This document shows, piece after piece, positions 1 to 8,309 of a stretch of 36,765 nucleotides of DNA. How positions within the stretch are numbered: the first letter of the stretch is position 1; each line of letters begins with the position of its first letter. The stretch covers positions 1 to 36,765 of the forward strand of contig JAGWPB010000026.1 of assembly GCA_028870665.1 (NCBI GenBank), given 5' to 3'. The notes beneath the pieces were generated by a model. The model saw only the letters and a program-made list of their open reading frames with translations, was not told where the DNA came from and did no database searches. This DNA is from Lysobacteraceae bacterium (GTDB lineage: Bacteria > Pseudomonadota > Gammaproteobacteria > Xanthomonadales > Rhodanobacteraceae). Position numbers and translations under genes: made by a program.

Positions 1-1254
1 CTGATCCTGCTGCTGGTTCTGCCGCTGGCGGGATGTGCGCGGACTTCCGCGGACCAGCGCGAGGTGGTGCGCTTCTGGGCGATGGGCAGCGAAGGACTGG
101 TGGCGCAGCAGCTGGTCGCCGGCTTCGAGCGCCTGCATCCCGGCATCCGCGTCGAGGTGCAGCAATTGCCATGGACCGCCGCGCACGCGAAGCTGCTGAC
201 CGCGGTCGCCGGCGGCACCACGCCGGACGTGGGCCAGCTGGGCAACACCTGGATCCCGGAGATGGCGGCCCTGCATGCGCTGCTGCCGCTGGACGCGCAG
301 ATCGCCGCTTCCCGGCGGATCCAGCCCGGCGATTACTTCCGCGGCATCTGGGCCAGCAACGTGATCGACGGTCGCGTCTACGGCGTGCCGTGGTACGTGG
401 ACACGCGGCTGCTGTTCTATCGCCGCGATCTCCTTGCCGCCGCGGGCTTCGACCAGCCGCCGCGCACCTGGGCCGAATGGACGCGCATGCTGGCCGCGCT
501 CAAGGCCCGTGCCGCGCCCGGTGATTACGCGATCCTGCTGCCGCTGAACGAGTTCGAGCCGCTGCTGTCGCTGGCGCTGGAGGAGCCGCAATCGCTGCTG
601 CGCGATCACGATCAGTACGGCAATTTCCAGAATCCGGGCAACCGGCAGGCGCTGCGCTTTTATCTGCAGATGTTCCGCGAAGGCTACGCCCCGCGCATCG
701 ACAACACCCAGGTGCCCAACGTGCCGGCGGAGTTCGGACGCGGTCACTTCGTCTTCTATATCTCCGGACCGTGGATGATCCAGGAGTTCGAGCAGCGGAT
801 GCCGGCCGCGGTGCGCGACCAGTGGATGACCGCGCCGCTGCCGGGCCTGGATGGCCCCGGCTCGGGCATTGCCGGCGGCGCGAGCCTGGTGCTGTTCAAG
901 CACGCCGAGCACAAGCGCGCGGCGTGGGAACTGATCGAATACCTGTCGCAGCCGGCGATCCAGGAGCAGTTCCACGCCCTGACCGGCGACCTGCCGCCGC
1001 GCCGTTCGAGCTGGGCGCTCCCGGGCATCGCCAACGACCCCTACGCGCAGGCCTTCCGCGCACAGCTCGAGCGCGCACGCGCCGTGCCCCGGGTTCCGGA
1101 GTGGGAGGAGATCGTCAACGAGATGCAGGTGATCGCGGCGCGCGCCGCCTTCGGGCGCATCGACGTCGCGGCGGCGACCGCCGCAATGGACCGGCGCACC
1201 GACGCCATCCTCGCCAAGCGCCGCTGGATGCTGCGCCGGGGGACCGTGCCGTGA
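1..1254 (+). CDS. Sugar ABC transporter substrate-binding lipoprotein (5' end outside window)
   Basis: Family 1 extracellular solute-binding protein that would capture a sugar or oligosaccharide in the periplasm for the two permeases that follow. The frame is open from base 1. The first visible codons give a hydrophobic stretch ending in LPLAGC, a lipobox whose Cys is codon 12, so only the first few residues of the signal peptide are missing. The mature part has typical SBP features: an RFWAMGS opening, a TPDVGQLGNTWIPEM segment, a YGVPWYVDTRLLFYRRD hinge-like segment and a GPWMIQEFE segment near residue 240. The 417 visible codons match the usual length of about 420-440. The stop overlaps the next gene by 4 bases (GTGA). 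The substrate cannot be read directly; the neighbouring glycosidases and glucokinase suggest a gluco-oligosaccharide. Confidence 0.93.
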   Translation: MILLLVLPLAGCARTSADQREVVRFWAMGSEGLVAQQLVAGFERLHPGIRVEVQQLPWTAAHAKLLTAVAGGTTPDVGQLGNTWIPEMAALHALLPLDAQIAASRRIQPGDYFRGIWASNVIDGRVYGVPWYVDTRLLFYRRDLLAAAGFDQPPRTWAEWTRMLAALKARAAPGDYAILLPLNEFEPLLSLALEEPQSLLRDHDQYGNFQNPGNRQALRFYLQMFREGYAPRIDNTQVPNVPAEFGRGHFVFYISGPWMIQEFEQRMPAAVRDQWMTAPLPGLDGPGSGIAGGASLVLFKHAEHKRAAWELIEYLSQPAIQEQFHALTGDLPPRRSSWALPGIANDPYAQAFRAQLERARAVPRVPEWEEIVNEMQVIAARAAFGRIDVAAATAAMDRRTDAILAKRRWMLRRGTVP

Positions 1255-2132
1255 GGCGCGGCGCGCTCGCCGGATGGATCTTCACCGCACCGGCGCTGGT
1301 GGTGATCGCGGTGTTTTTCCTGCTGCCGGTGCTGGCGGCCTTCGGCCTGAGCCTGACCGACTTCGACATCTACGCGCTCGCCAGCCTGCGCAACCTGCGC
1401 TTCGTCGGCCTCGACAACTACGCGACGGTGCTGCACATGCCGTTGTTCTGGAAGGCACTGGGGCACACGCTGTACTTCGTGGTTGCCGGCGTGCCGCTGT
1501 CGCTGGCGGCCTCGCTGGCGGCCGCGCTGCTGCTGCATTCGCGGCTGGCGCGCTGGAAGGGATTTTTCCGCGTCGCGCTGTTCACCCCGGTGGTGGCGAC
1601 CTTGATCGCGGTCGCGGTGATCTGGCGCTATCTGTTCCAGACCCGCTACGGCTGGGTCAACTACGCGCTGGGCTGGTTCGGCATCCACCCGATTGACTGG
1701 CTGGGCGATCCGCGACTGGCGATGCCGACCATCATCCTGTTCGCGGTGTGGAAGAACTTCGGCTACAACATGATCATCCTCCTCGCCGGCCTGCAGGTGC
1801 TTCCCGCCGAGCTCTACGAGGCGGCGCGGCTCGAGGGCGCCTCGGCGTGGGCGCAGCTGCGCCACATCACGCTGCCGCTGCTGGGACCGACACTGATGAC
1901 GGTCAGCGTGCTCACCATGATCGGCTACTTCCAGCTGTTCGCCGAACCCTACGTGATCACCCAGGGCGGCCCGCTGCAGAGCACCCTCAGCGTGCTTTAC
2001 CTGCTCTACGAGCAGGGCTTCAACTGGTGGAACCTGGGGCTCGCCTCGGCGATCGCCTTCGTGCTGTTCGCACTGACGCTGGCCGTGACCTGGATCCTGC
2101 TGCGCTTCGGCCGGCGCAGGGGTTACGCATGA
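1251..2132 (+). CDS. Sugar ABC transporter permease, MalF/UgpA type
   Basis: Inner-membrane permease of 293 residues forming half of the sugar channel. The GTG start overlaps the stop of the binding-protein gene (GTGA). The next residues, RRGALAGWIF, lead straight into the first membrane helix, as expected for this family. Six hydrophobic segments are visible. The cytoplasmic EAA loop reads EAARLEGASAWAQL followed by RHITLPLLGPT, the site that docks the ATPase. The typical QGGPLQSTLSVLYLLYEQGF segment precedes the last helix. The gene is translationally coupled to both neighbours by 4-base overlaps, which implies one transcript for binding protein, permeases and glycosidase. Confidence 0.94.
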   Translation: MRRGALAGWIFTAPALVVIAVFFLLPVLAAFGLSLTDFDIYALASLRNLRFVGLDNYATVLHMPLFWKALGHTLYFVVAGVPLSLAASLAAALLLHSRLARWKGFFRVALFTPVVATLIAVAVIWRYLFQTRYGWVNYALGWFGIHPIDWLGDPRLAMPTIILFAVWKNFGYNMIILLAGLQVLPAELYEAARLEGASAWAQLRHITLPLLGPTLMTVSVLTMIGYFQLFAEPYVITQGGPLQSTLSVLYLLYEQGFNWWNLGLASAIAFVLFALTLAVTWILLRFGRRRGYA

Positions 2133-2950
2133 AGCGGCGACCCGCCTCGATCGCGGTCAACGGCCTGCTCGCGCTGGGCGCCGCGCTGACGCTGTTTCCG
2201 CTGCTGTGGATGCTGTCGGTGTCACTGATGCCGATCGGTTCGGCCAACAGCTTCCCGCCGCCGCTGCTGCCGCTGCATCCGACGCTGGACAATTACCGCA
2301 CGCTGTTCGAGCGCGCCGACCTCGGGCGCTTTCTGCTCAACAGCCTGCTGGTCTCGACCGGGATCACGCTCGGATCGCTGGCCTGCAACCTGCTCGCGGG
2401 CTATGCCTTCGCCAAGTTGCGCTTCGCCGGCCGCGAGCGCCTGTTCGGCCTGCTGCTGGCGGCGCTGGTGATCCCCTCGCAGGTGGCGATGATGCCGCTG
2501 TTCCTGCTGGCGCGGCTGCTCGGGATCGTCAACAGCTACGCCGGCGTGATCCTGCCCGCGTTGGCCAGCATCTACGGCATCTACCTGGTGCGGCAGTTCG
2601 CGCGCGCGATTCCCGACGAGCTGCTGGAGGCCGCGCGCATCGACGGCGCCAGCGAATGGCGCATCTTCCGCAGCGTGGCGCTGCCGCTGCTGCGGCCGAT
2701 CATCCTGACGCTCGCAGTGCTGACCTTTCTCACCGCCTGGAACGACTTCATGTGGCCGCTGATCGTGCTGACCGGCAAGGACCACTACACCCTGCCGATC
2801 GCGCTGGCTTCGCTGGCGCGCGAGCACAACCAGGACATCGAGCTGATGATGGCCGGCTCGATGGTTACGGTGCTGCCGGTGCTGCTGCTGTTCCTCGGCC
2901 TGCAGCGCTACTACATCGACGGCCTGCTGCTCGGCAGCGTCAAGGGATGA
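2129..2950 (+). CDS. Sugar ABC transporter permease, MalG/UgpE type
   Basis: Second inner-membrane permease, 273 residues, pairing with the upstream one. The ATG overlaps the previous stop as ATGA. The N-terminus MKRRPASIAVNGLLALGAA is the normal short cytoplasmic tail plus first helix. The extracytoplasmic loop with LHPTLDNYRTLFE and the EAA loop (LLEAARIDGASEWRIFRSVA followed by LPLLRP) are standard CUT1-family signatures. The C-terminus, IDGLLLGSVKG, is the usual ending of MalG-type permeases. The stop overlaps the next ATG by 4 bases, so the downstream glycosidase is coupled to it. Confidence 0.94.
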   Translation: MKRRPASIAVNGLLALGAALTLFPLLWMLSVSLMPIGSANSFPPPLLPLHPTLDNYRTLFERADLGRFLLNSLLVSTGITLGSLACNLLAGYAFAKLRFAGRERLFGLLLAALVIPSQVAMMPLFLLARLLGIVNSYAGVILPALASIYGIYLVRQFARAIPDELLEAARIDGASEWRIFRSVALPLLRPIILTLAVLTFLTAWNDFMWPLIVLTGKDHYTLPIALASLAREHNQDIELMMAGSMVTVLPVLLLFLGLQRYYIDGLLLGSVKG

Positions 2951-5805
2951 GCGCCGGCATGGAGCGCGAACCCGGATTCCGGCGCCGCCGCAACGGCGCC
3001 CGCTCCGGCGCCGCGCTGGCGCTGCTGCTCGCCGCCGCCGCCGGCGCGCGCGCCGGCACGCCGCAGGTCCTCGCGCGGTTCGCCGATCCCGGTGCCTGGC
3101 AGGTGCAGGCCAGCGATGACGTGCGGGCGGCGCTGCGCATGGCCGCCGGGCCGGGCGGACCCGCGCTGTGCCTCGACTACCGTTTCCCGCCCCGGGTAGC
3201 CGGCTACGCCACGATGCGCCGGGCGCTGCCGCTCGACTTCCCGGCGCATTACGCGCTCGAACTGGGCTTGCGCGGCGAGGGCCCGGTCAATGGCCTGCAG
3301 CTGAAGTTCCTCGACGCCAGCGGCTGGAACGTCTGGTGGTACCAGCAACCGGCGTTCGCAGCGCCGGCGGCGTGGACCACGCTGGCGATCCCGCAGCGCA
3401 AAGTCGGCTTCGCCTGGGGGCCGGACAAGGATCACACGCTCCGCCATGCGGCGGCGCTGGAGCTGACCGTGGCCGCCGTGCACGGTGGCCACGGCTCGCT
3501 GTGCTTCGACCGCCTCGCGCTGACACGCGTCCCGGCACCGCGGGCGGACAGGCCAGCGCCGCGACCGGACGCGGGTTCCCCGTCACCCGGCACCGTGCTG
3601 CAGACGCTGGCCCGGCAGGCACCGCGCGGCGAGTATCCGCGCGGTCTGTCCGGCGCACAGGACGACTGGACCGTCGTCGGGGTGGACGGCGGCCGCCAGA
3701 CCGCGCTGTTGTCGGCCGATGGCCGCCTCGAGCCGTTCAAGGGCGGCTGGTCGATCGAGCCGTTCCTGCTGACGACGCAGGGTCTGATCGATTGGGCCGA
3801 CGTCCGGCCGGTGCAAAATCTGCGCGACGGCTACCTGCCCGTGCCCGGCGTCATCTGGCGCAAGGGGCCGCTCGAGCTCGAGATCACCGCCTTCGGCAGC
3901 GGCACGCCCGCACAGGCCCGGCTGCTGGCGCGCTACGTCGTGCGCAACACTGGCGCCACGCCGCAACGCGTGACGCTGGCACTGGCGCTGCGGCCGTTCC
4001 AGGTCAATCCGCCGCAGCAGTTCCTGAATACGCCGGGTGGCTTCGGACCGATCCATGCCATCCGCTATGCCGCAGGCGCGGTCACGCTCAACGGCGATCA
4101 GCGGCTGGTGACGCTGGGCGCGCCCGCGGGCTTCGTCGCCGCCAGCCTGGCCCGGCAGCCGCTGCCGCAGCTGCTGGCGCAGGCGCCGCAACAACGAGTC
4201 GACCGGACGCAGGACGATGGCCTCATCCAGGGCGCTCTGCTTTATCCGCTGGAATTGCCGCCGCATGGGGAGCGCAGCGTCGGTATCGCCATCCCCTGGA
4301 CCGGCACGCCGCCGCCGCCGATCCCCGGCGCCGGGACTGCCGCACTCGAGCTGCGGCAGGAAGAGGCGGCCACGACGGCCGCCTGGCAGGCACGGCTCGG
4401 ACCGGTGCGGGTGCGGCTGCCGCCGCTGGCGCGCCACTTCCAGGACACGCTCTACAGTGCGCTGGCGCAGATCCTGCTCGATCGCGATGGCGTCGCGCTG
4501 CAGCCGGGCACCCGTTCCTACGCGCGCAGCTGGATCCGCGACGGGGCCATGATGAGCGAGGCATTGCTGCGCATGGGCGATGCGCGGGCCGTGCGCGATT
4601 ACCTGCTCTGGTACGCCCCGCATCAGTTCAGTACCGGCAAGGTGCCCTGTTGCGTCGACTGGAAGGGCGCCGACCCGACACCAGAAAACGACTCGCAGGG
4701 CGAGTTGATCTTCGCCATCGCCGAGTACACGCGCTACACCCATGACCTCGCGACCGCACGCCGGCTCTGGCCGCATGTCGAATCCGCGGTGCGCTACATG
4801 AACACGCTGCGCGCCACGCAGAAAACCGCAGCCTACCGGCAGGGCGAGCGCATTCTGTACTACGGCCTGATGCCGCGCTCGATCAGCCACGAGGGCTACT
4901 CGGCCAAGCCCATGCACTCGTACTGGGACGATTTCTGGTCGCTGCGCGGCTACCGCGACGCGGCCTGGCTGGCGCAGCAGCTCGGTCACGCGCGGCAGGC
5001 GCAGGCGTACACGCGCGCCGCCGATGACTTCCAGAAGGATTTCTTCGCCTCGATCCGCAACGCCGCGCGCTGGCACCGCATCGGCTACATCCCCGGCAGC
5101 GCCGACCTCGGCGACTTCGACCCCACCTCCACCACCATCGCGCTGGCGCCGGTGGGCGTGCAGCACGAACTGCCGCAGGCCCTGCTGCGCGGCACCTTCG
5201 CGCGCTACTGGCGCCATTTCGAAGCGCGCGCCGCGGGCCGCACGCCATGGCAGAGCTACACGCCCTATGAGTGGCGCAACGTCGATGCCTTCGTGCGCCT
5301 GGGCTGGCGCGCGCGCATTCCCGCGTTGCTGAGCTTCTTCTTCGCCGGGCAGCGCCCCGCCGCCTGGAACCAGTGGGCCGAGGTGGTCTGGCACGACGCC
5401 GACGCGCCGCACTTCATCGGCGACATGCCGCACGGCTGGGTGGCCAGCGATTTCCTGCGCAGCGCGCTGGACATGCTGGCCTACCAGCGCCATCGCGACC
5501 ACGCGCTGGTGCTGGCCGCCGGCGTGCCGCCGACATGGCTGGACGGCGACGGCATCCGCGTCGCGGGCCTGCGCACGCCCTGGGGCCCGCTCAGCTACAC
5601 CCTGCGTCGCCAGTCCGATGGCTCGGTGACACTCGATGTGCCCGCCGGCAGCGCGATGCCGCCCGGCGGACTGGTGCTCACCTGGCCTTATGGCGGCAGG
5701 GCGCCGGGCGTGACGCGGGTGAACGGCGCGAAGGCGGAGTGGCACGATGCGGAGTTGCCGATCACGCGGGTACCGGCGCGCGTCGAGATCAGGTCAAGGC
5801 GCTGA
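2947..5805 (+). CDS. Exported two-domain protein, probable six-hairpin (alpha/alpha)6 glycoside hydrolase
   Basis: A 952-residue protein at the end of the ABC transporter operon, coupled to the permease by ATGA. Residues 11-36 look like a signal peptide (Arg-rich start, Ala/Leu core, ARAG cleavage region); a second ATG at codon 5 is also possible. Residues about 40-195 form a beta-rich, carbohydrate-binding-like domain (WNVWWYQQPAF, then GFAWGPDKDH, ending GSLCFDRLAL). A linker and a second beta-sandwich region follow. From about residue 490 comes an alpha-helical region with SYARSWIRDGAMM, PCCVDWKGADPTPENDSQGE and MHSYWDDFWSLRGY, acidic/aromatic clusters like those lining (alpha/alpha)6-barrel active sites. 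I do not recognise a specific GH family or the catalytic acids with certainty. Context (sugar importer, GH1, glucokinase) suggests trimming of an oligosaccharide outside the cytoplasm. Confidence 0.75.
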   Translation: MSAGMEREPGFRRRRNGARSGAALALLLAAAAGARAGTPQVLARFADPGAWQVQASDDVRAALRMAAGPGGPALCLDYRFPPRVAGYATMRRALPLDFPAHYALELGLRGEGPVNGLQLKFLDASGWNVWWYQQPAFAAPAAWTTLAIPQRKVGFAWGPDKDHTLRHAAALELTVAAVHGGHGSLCFDRLALTRVPAPRADRPAPRPDAGSPSPGTVLQTLARQAPRGEYPRGLSGAQDDWTVVGVDGGRQTALLSADGRLEPFKGGWSIEPFLLTTQGLIDWADVRPVQNLRDGYLPVPGVIWRKGPLELEITAFGSGTPAQARLLARYVVRNTGATPQRVTLALALRPFQVNPPQQFLNTPGGFGPIHAIRYAAGAVTLNGDQRLVTLGAPAGFVAASLARQPLPQLLAQAPQQRVDRTQDDGLIQGALLYPLELPPHGERSVGIAIPWTGTPPPPIPGAGTAALELRQEEAATTAAWQARLGPVRVRLPPLARHFQDTLYSALAQILLDRDGVALQPGTRSYARSWIRDGAMMSEALLRMGDARAVRDYLLWYAPHQFSTGKVPCCVDWKGADPTPENDSQGELIFAIAEYTRYTHDLATARRLWPHVESAVRYMNTLRATQKTAAYRQGERILYYGLMPRSISHEGYSAKPMHSYWDDFWSLRGYRDAAWLAQQLGHARQAQAYTRAADDFQKDFFASIRNAARWHRIGYIPGSADLGDFDPTSTTIALAPVGVQHELPQALLRGTFARYWRHFEARAAGRTPWQSYTPYEWRNVDAFVRLGWRARIPALLSFFFAGQRPAAWNQWAEVVWHDADAPHFIGDMPHGWVASDFLRSALDMLAYQRHRDHALVLAAGVPPTWLDGDGIRVAGLRTPWGPLSYTLRRQSDGSVTLDVPAGSAMPPGGLVLTWPYGGRAPGVTRVNGAKAEWHDAELPITRVPARVEIRSRR

Positions 5806-5820
5806 AGGGCGCCGGCGGCA

Positions 5821-6816
5821 TCACTCCACGCGCTGATACTGCACGGCCAGAGCGGCTGCGCCCAGCAGACCGGCGTCGGGGTCCATGATCGCGACGCTCG
5901 GCACGCGGCGCAGGCTCTCGGCGAAGCGGCCCTTGTCCTCGAAGCGCGCACGGAACGCGCCGCGCTGCAGCCACGGCAGCAGCCTCGGCAGCAGGCCGCC
6001 GGCGAGATAGAGCCCGTCCCATGCGCCGAGAGTCAGCACCAGGTCGCCGGCGACGCTGCCCAGGATCGCGGCGAAGACCTCCAGCGTGCGCACGCAGAGC
6101 GCATCGCTGCCCGCCGCCGCTGCCGCCGTGATGGCTTCGGGCGGCAGGCGCTCGCACTGCGTGCCGGACAGCTCGCACAACGCCTGGTGCAGGTGCGGCA
6201 GCCCGCTGCCGCTGATCAGGCGCTCGTTGGAGACGCGACCGTAGCGCGCACGCAGCACGCGCAGGATCTCGATTTCCTCGTCGGTCTGCGGCGCGAAGGC
6301 GACGTGGCCGCCCTCGGTCTCGAGCACGTCGAAGTGGCGGGCACGCTTGAGCAACGCGCCGACGCCGAGGCCGGTGCCCGGGCCGATCACGGCATAGGTC
6401 GCCTCGGTGGTCGCGCCGATCGCGGGTGCGGTCGCCGCGCCCAGCACCACGACCGCATCCGGCAGCAGCAGCGGCAGGCAGCGCGACATCGCGGCGAAAT
6501 CGTTGACCACGCGCATCGACGCGAGTCCCAGCGTCGCGCGGGTTTCCTCGACGCGGATCAGCCAGGGGTGGTTGGTCAGCCGCACCTCGCCGGCCGTGAT
6601 CCGGCCCGCGGCAGCACACACGGCATGACTGACGCGGGCGCCGGTGTCGTCGAGATAGCGGCGCGCGGCATCGCCCAGCGACGGATAATCCGCCACGCGG
6701 TAGCGATGGATGCTGTCGCGCAGCAGAGGCGCCGCGGCCTGCGGTTCGACGAGGGCAAACCGGATATTGGTGCCGCCGATGTCAGCAACCAGTCCACACC
6801 CTGCGTCTGCAGTCAC
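5821..6816 (-). CDS. glk: Glucokinase
   Basis: Cytoplasmic kinase making glucose 6-phosphate from glucose and ATP; 331 residues, the usual length for the bacterial Glk family. Residues 9-19 carry the phosphate-binding LVADIGGTNIR, residues 102-109 the RVVNDFAA segment with the catalytic Asp at about 106, then GPGTGLGVG, and ETEGGHVAF near residue 170. The ATG overlaps the stop of the GH1 gene by 4 bases, so the two are co-transcribed: beta-glucosidase releases glucose and this enzyme traps it. The 3' end converges on the large glycosidase gene with only 15 bases between. Confidence 0.95.
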   Translation of the reverse strand: MTADAGCGLVADIGGTNIRFALVEPQAAAPLLRDSIHRYRVADYPSLGDAARRYLDDTGARVSHAVCAAAGRITAGEVRLTNHPWLIRVEETRATLGLASMRVVNDFAAMSRCLPLLLPDAVVVLGAATAPAIGATTEATYAVIGPGTGLGVGALLKRARHFDVLETEGGHVAFAPQTDEEIEILRVLRARYGRVSNERLISGSGLPHLHQALCELSGTQCERLPPEAITAAAAAGSDALCVRTLEVFAAILGSVAGDLVLTLGAWDGLYLAGGLLPRLLPWLQRGAFRARFEDKGRFAESLRRVPSVAIMDPDAGLLGAAALAVQYQRVE

Positions 6817-8177
6817 GGCTCAGCATCCAGTCGGCCTCCGTGGGAAGCGATCACCTCAGTATAGAAGCGTGCGCTGTCCTTGGGGGTGCGCTGCTGGGTC
6901 GCGAAATCGACGTGCACCAGGCCGAAGCGCTTGGAAAAGCCCAGTGACCACTCGAGATTGTCGAGCAGCGACCAGGCGAAATAGCCGCGCAGATCGACGC
7001 CCTGCCGGATGGCCTCATGCAATGCGCGCAGGTGCGCGTGCAGATAGTGCACGCGCAGCGGGTCCTGGACGCGGCCGTGCCGCGCGGTCGGCGGATCGTA
7101 GAAGGCCGCGCCGTTCTCGGTGATGTAGAGCGGGATCGCACCGTAGCGCTGGCGTACCCACAGCAGGGTGTCGGTCAGTCCCTGCGGATAGACCTCCCAG
7201 TCGGTTTCGGTATAGGTCGCGCGCGACTGCTTGACGCGCGCGGCACGCAGCGGCCAGGCACCGTCGTCGTGGCGCGTGACGCTGCGCGTGTAATAGTTGA
7301 CACCGAGAAAATCGAGCGGCTGGCGGATCAGGTCGAAGTCCTGCTGCGGCCACTGCGGCCAGGCCTCGCCGAACACCTCGCGCAACTCGTCCGGGTAGCG
7401 GCCGAGGAAGACCGGGTCGAGGTACTGGCGGTTCATGTAGGCTTCGGCGCGCGCGGTGGCGGCGAGGTCGGCCGGACTCTGCGAGGCGGGATACTTGGGC
7501 TCGAGGTTGACGACCAGACCGATCTGGTGGTGGCCGGCGGCGCGATATGCCTGCACCGCGGCGCCGTGCGCGCGCAGCAGGTGATGCGAGGCAATCGGCG
7601 CTTCGTAGGGGCTGCGGTGGCCCGGGGCCAGCGCGCCGTGCAGGTAGCCGCCGTCGGTGACCACCCACGGCTCGTTGAGCGTGGCCCACAGCGGCACGCG
7701 GTCATCGAGCGCACGGAAGCAGACACTGGCGTACTCGGCGAACCAGTGTGCGATGTCCGGGTTCAGCCAGCCGCCGCGATCGTCCAGTGCCGCCGGCAGG
7801 TCCCAGTGGAACAGCGTGACCATCGGCTGGATGCCATGCTCGAGCAGCGCGTCCACCAGGCGCTGATAAAAGCCCAGGCCCGCCGCATTGACCGCGCCGG
7901 TTCCCGCAGGCAGCACGCGGCTCCAGTTGATGCTGAAGCGGTAGGCCTTGAGACCCAGTTCGGCCATCAGCCGCACGTCGTCGCGGAAGCGCTGGTAGTG
8001 ATCGCAGGCGACGTCGCCGGTATCACCGTTGGACATCATGCCGGGGGTATGGGCGAAGCGCTGCCAGATGCTGGCACCCGCACCGTCGGCCAGCGGCGAA
8101 CCCTCGATCTGATACGCCGATGTCGCGCAGCCCCAGAGAAACCCTCCGGGGAAAGTGAAGGCCTGCTTGCGGTCCAT
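6813..8177 (-). CDS. GH1 family beta-glucosidase
   Basis: Cytoplasmic glycoside hydrolase family 1 enzyme cleaving beta-glucosides such as cellobiose to glucose. The 454 residues match the family. The acid/base Glu169 lies in TLNEPW and the nucleophile Glu354 in YITENGAAF. FLWGCATSAYQIEG near the N-terminus and the C-terminal SLLDNLEWSLGFSKRFGLVH are further GH1 hallmarks. I chose the ATG at 8177 (MDRKQAFTFP) because AGGGG lies a few bases ahead; an in-frame ATG 7 codons upstream has no better site. No signal peptide is visible. It is first gene of an operon with glk, and its upstream region carries a LacI-type operator. Substrate specificity within GH1 cannot be read from sequence alone. Confidence 0.95.
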   Translation of the reverse strand: MDRKQAFTFPGGFLWGCATSAYQIEGSPLADGAGASIWQRFAHTPGMMSNGDTGDVACDHYQRFRDDVRLMAELGLKAYRFSINWSRVLPAGTGAVNAAGLGFYQRLVDALLEHGIQPMVTLFHWDLPAALDDRGGWLNPDIAHWFAEYASVCFRALDDRVPLWATLNEPWVVTDGGYLHGALAPGHRSPYEAPIASHHLLRAHGAAVQAYRAAGHHQIGLVVNLEPKYPASQSPADLAATARAEAYMNRQYLDPVFLGRYPDELREVFGEAWPQWPQQDFDLIRQPLDFLGVNYYTRSVTRHDDGAWPLRAARVKQSRATYTETDWEVYPQGLTDTLLWVRQRYGAIPLYITENGAAFYDPPTARHGRVQDPLRVHYLHAHLRALHEAIRQGVDLRGYFAWSLLDNLEWSLGFSKRFGLVHVDFATQQRTPKDSARFYTEVIASHGGRLDAEP

Positions 8178-8200
8178 GGATGCCCCTGCGAGGATCAAGA

Positions 8201-8229
8201 TTGAAAACGATTACATGGCAGAATATCAG
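8201..8229 (+). promoter_or_regulatory. Sigma70-like promoter for the ABC ATPase gene
   Basis: TTGAAA (5 of 6 to consensus) at 8201-8206 and TATCAG (4 of 6) at 8224-8229 are separated by exactly 17 bases. They lie about 80 bases before the ATPase start. The -35 box overlaps the LacI-type operator. Confidence 0.55.
8202..8215. promoter_or_regulatory. Candidate LacI-family operator between GH1 and ATPase genes
   Basis: TGAAAACGATTACA is an imperfect palindrome centred on CG, with 5 of 7 base pairs symmetric. This is the usual shape of LacI/GalR-family sites (AAACG half-sites around a central CpG). It is A+T-rich against a G+C-rich background. It lies 25 bases upstream of the GH1 start on - and covers the -35 box of the ATPase promoter on +, so one repressor could control both units. 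No LacI-family gene is in the window, so the regulator is inferred. Confidence 0.5.
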
Positions 8230-8309
8230 CAAAATCGCGCGCATCGAACCGTCATGTGGCGGTTGCCGGGAAGTTGCGACGCGCGCCACGCAGACGAGGG
8301 GCAGGGCGG

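Noticed and set aside
3583..5745. 720-codon open frame on - opposite the glycosidase
   Set aside because: High-GC antisense shadow; no domain, no ribosome site, and the + strand reading is clearly protein-like.
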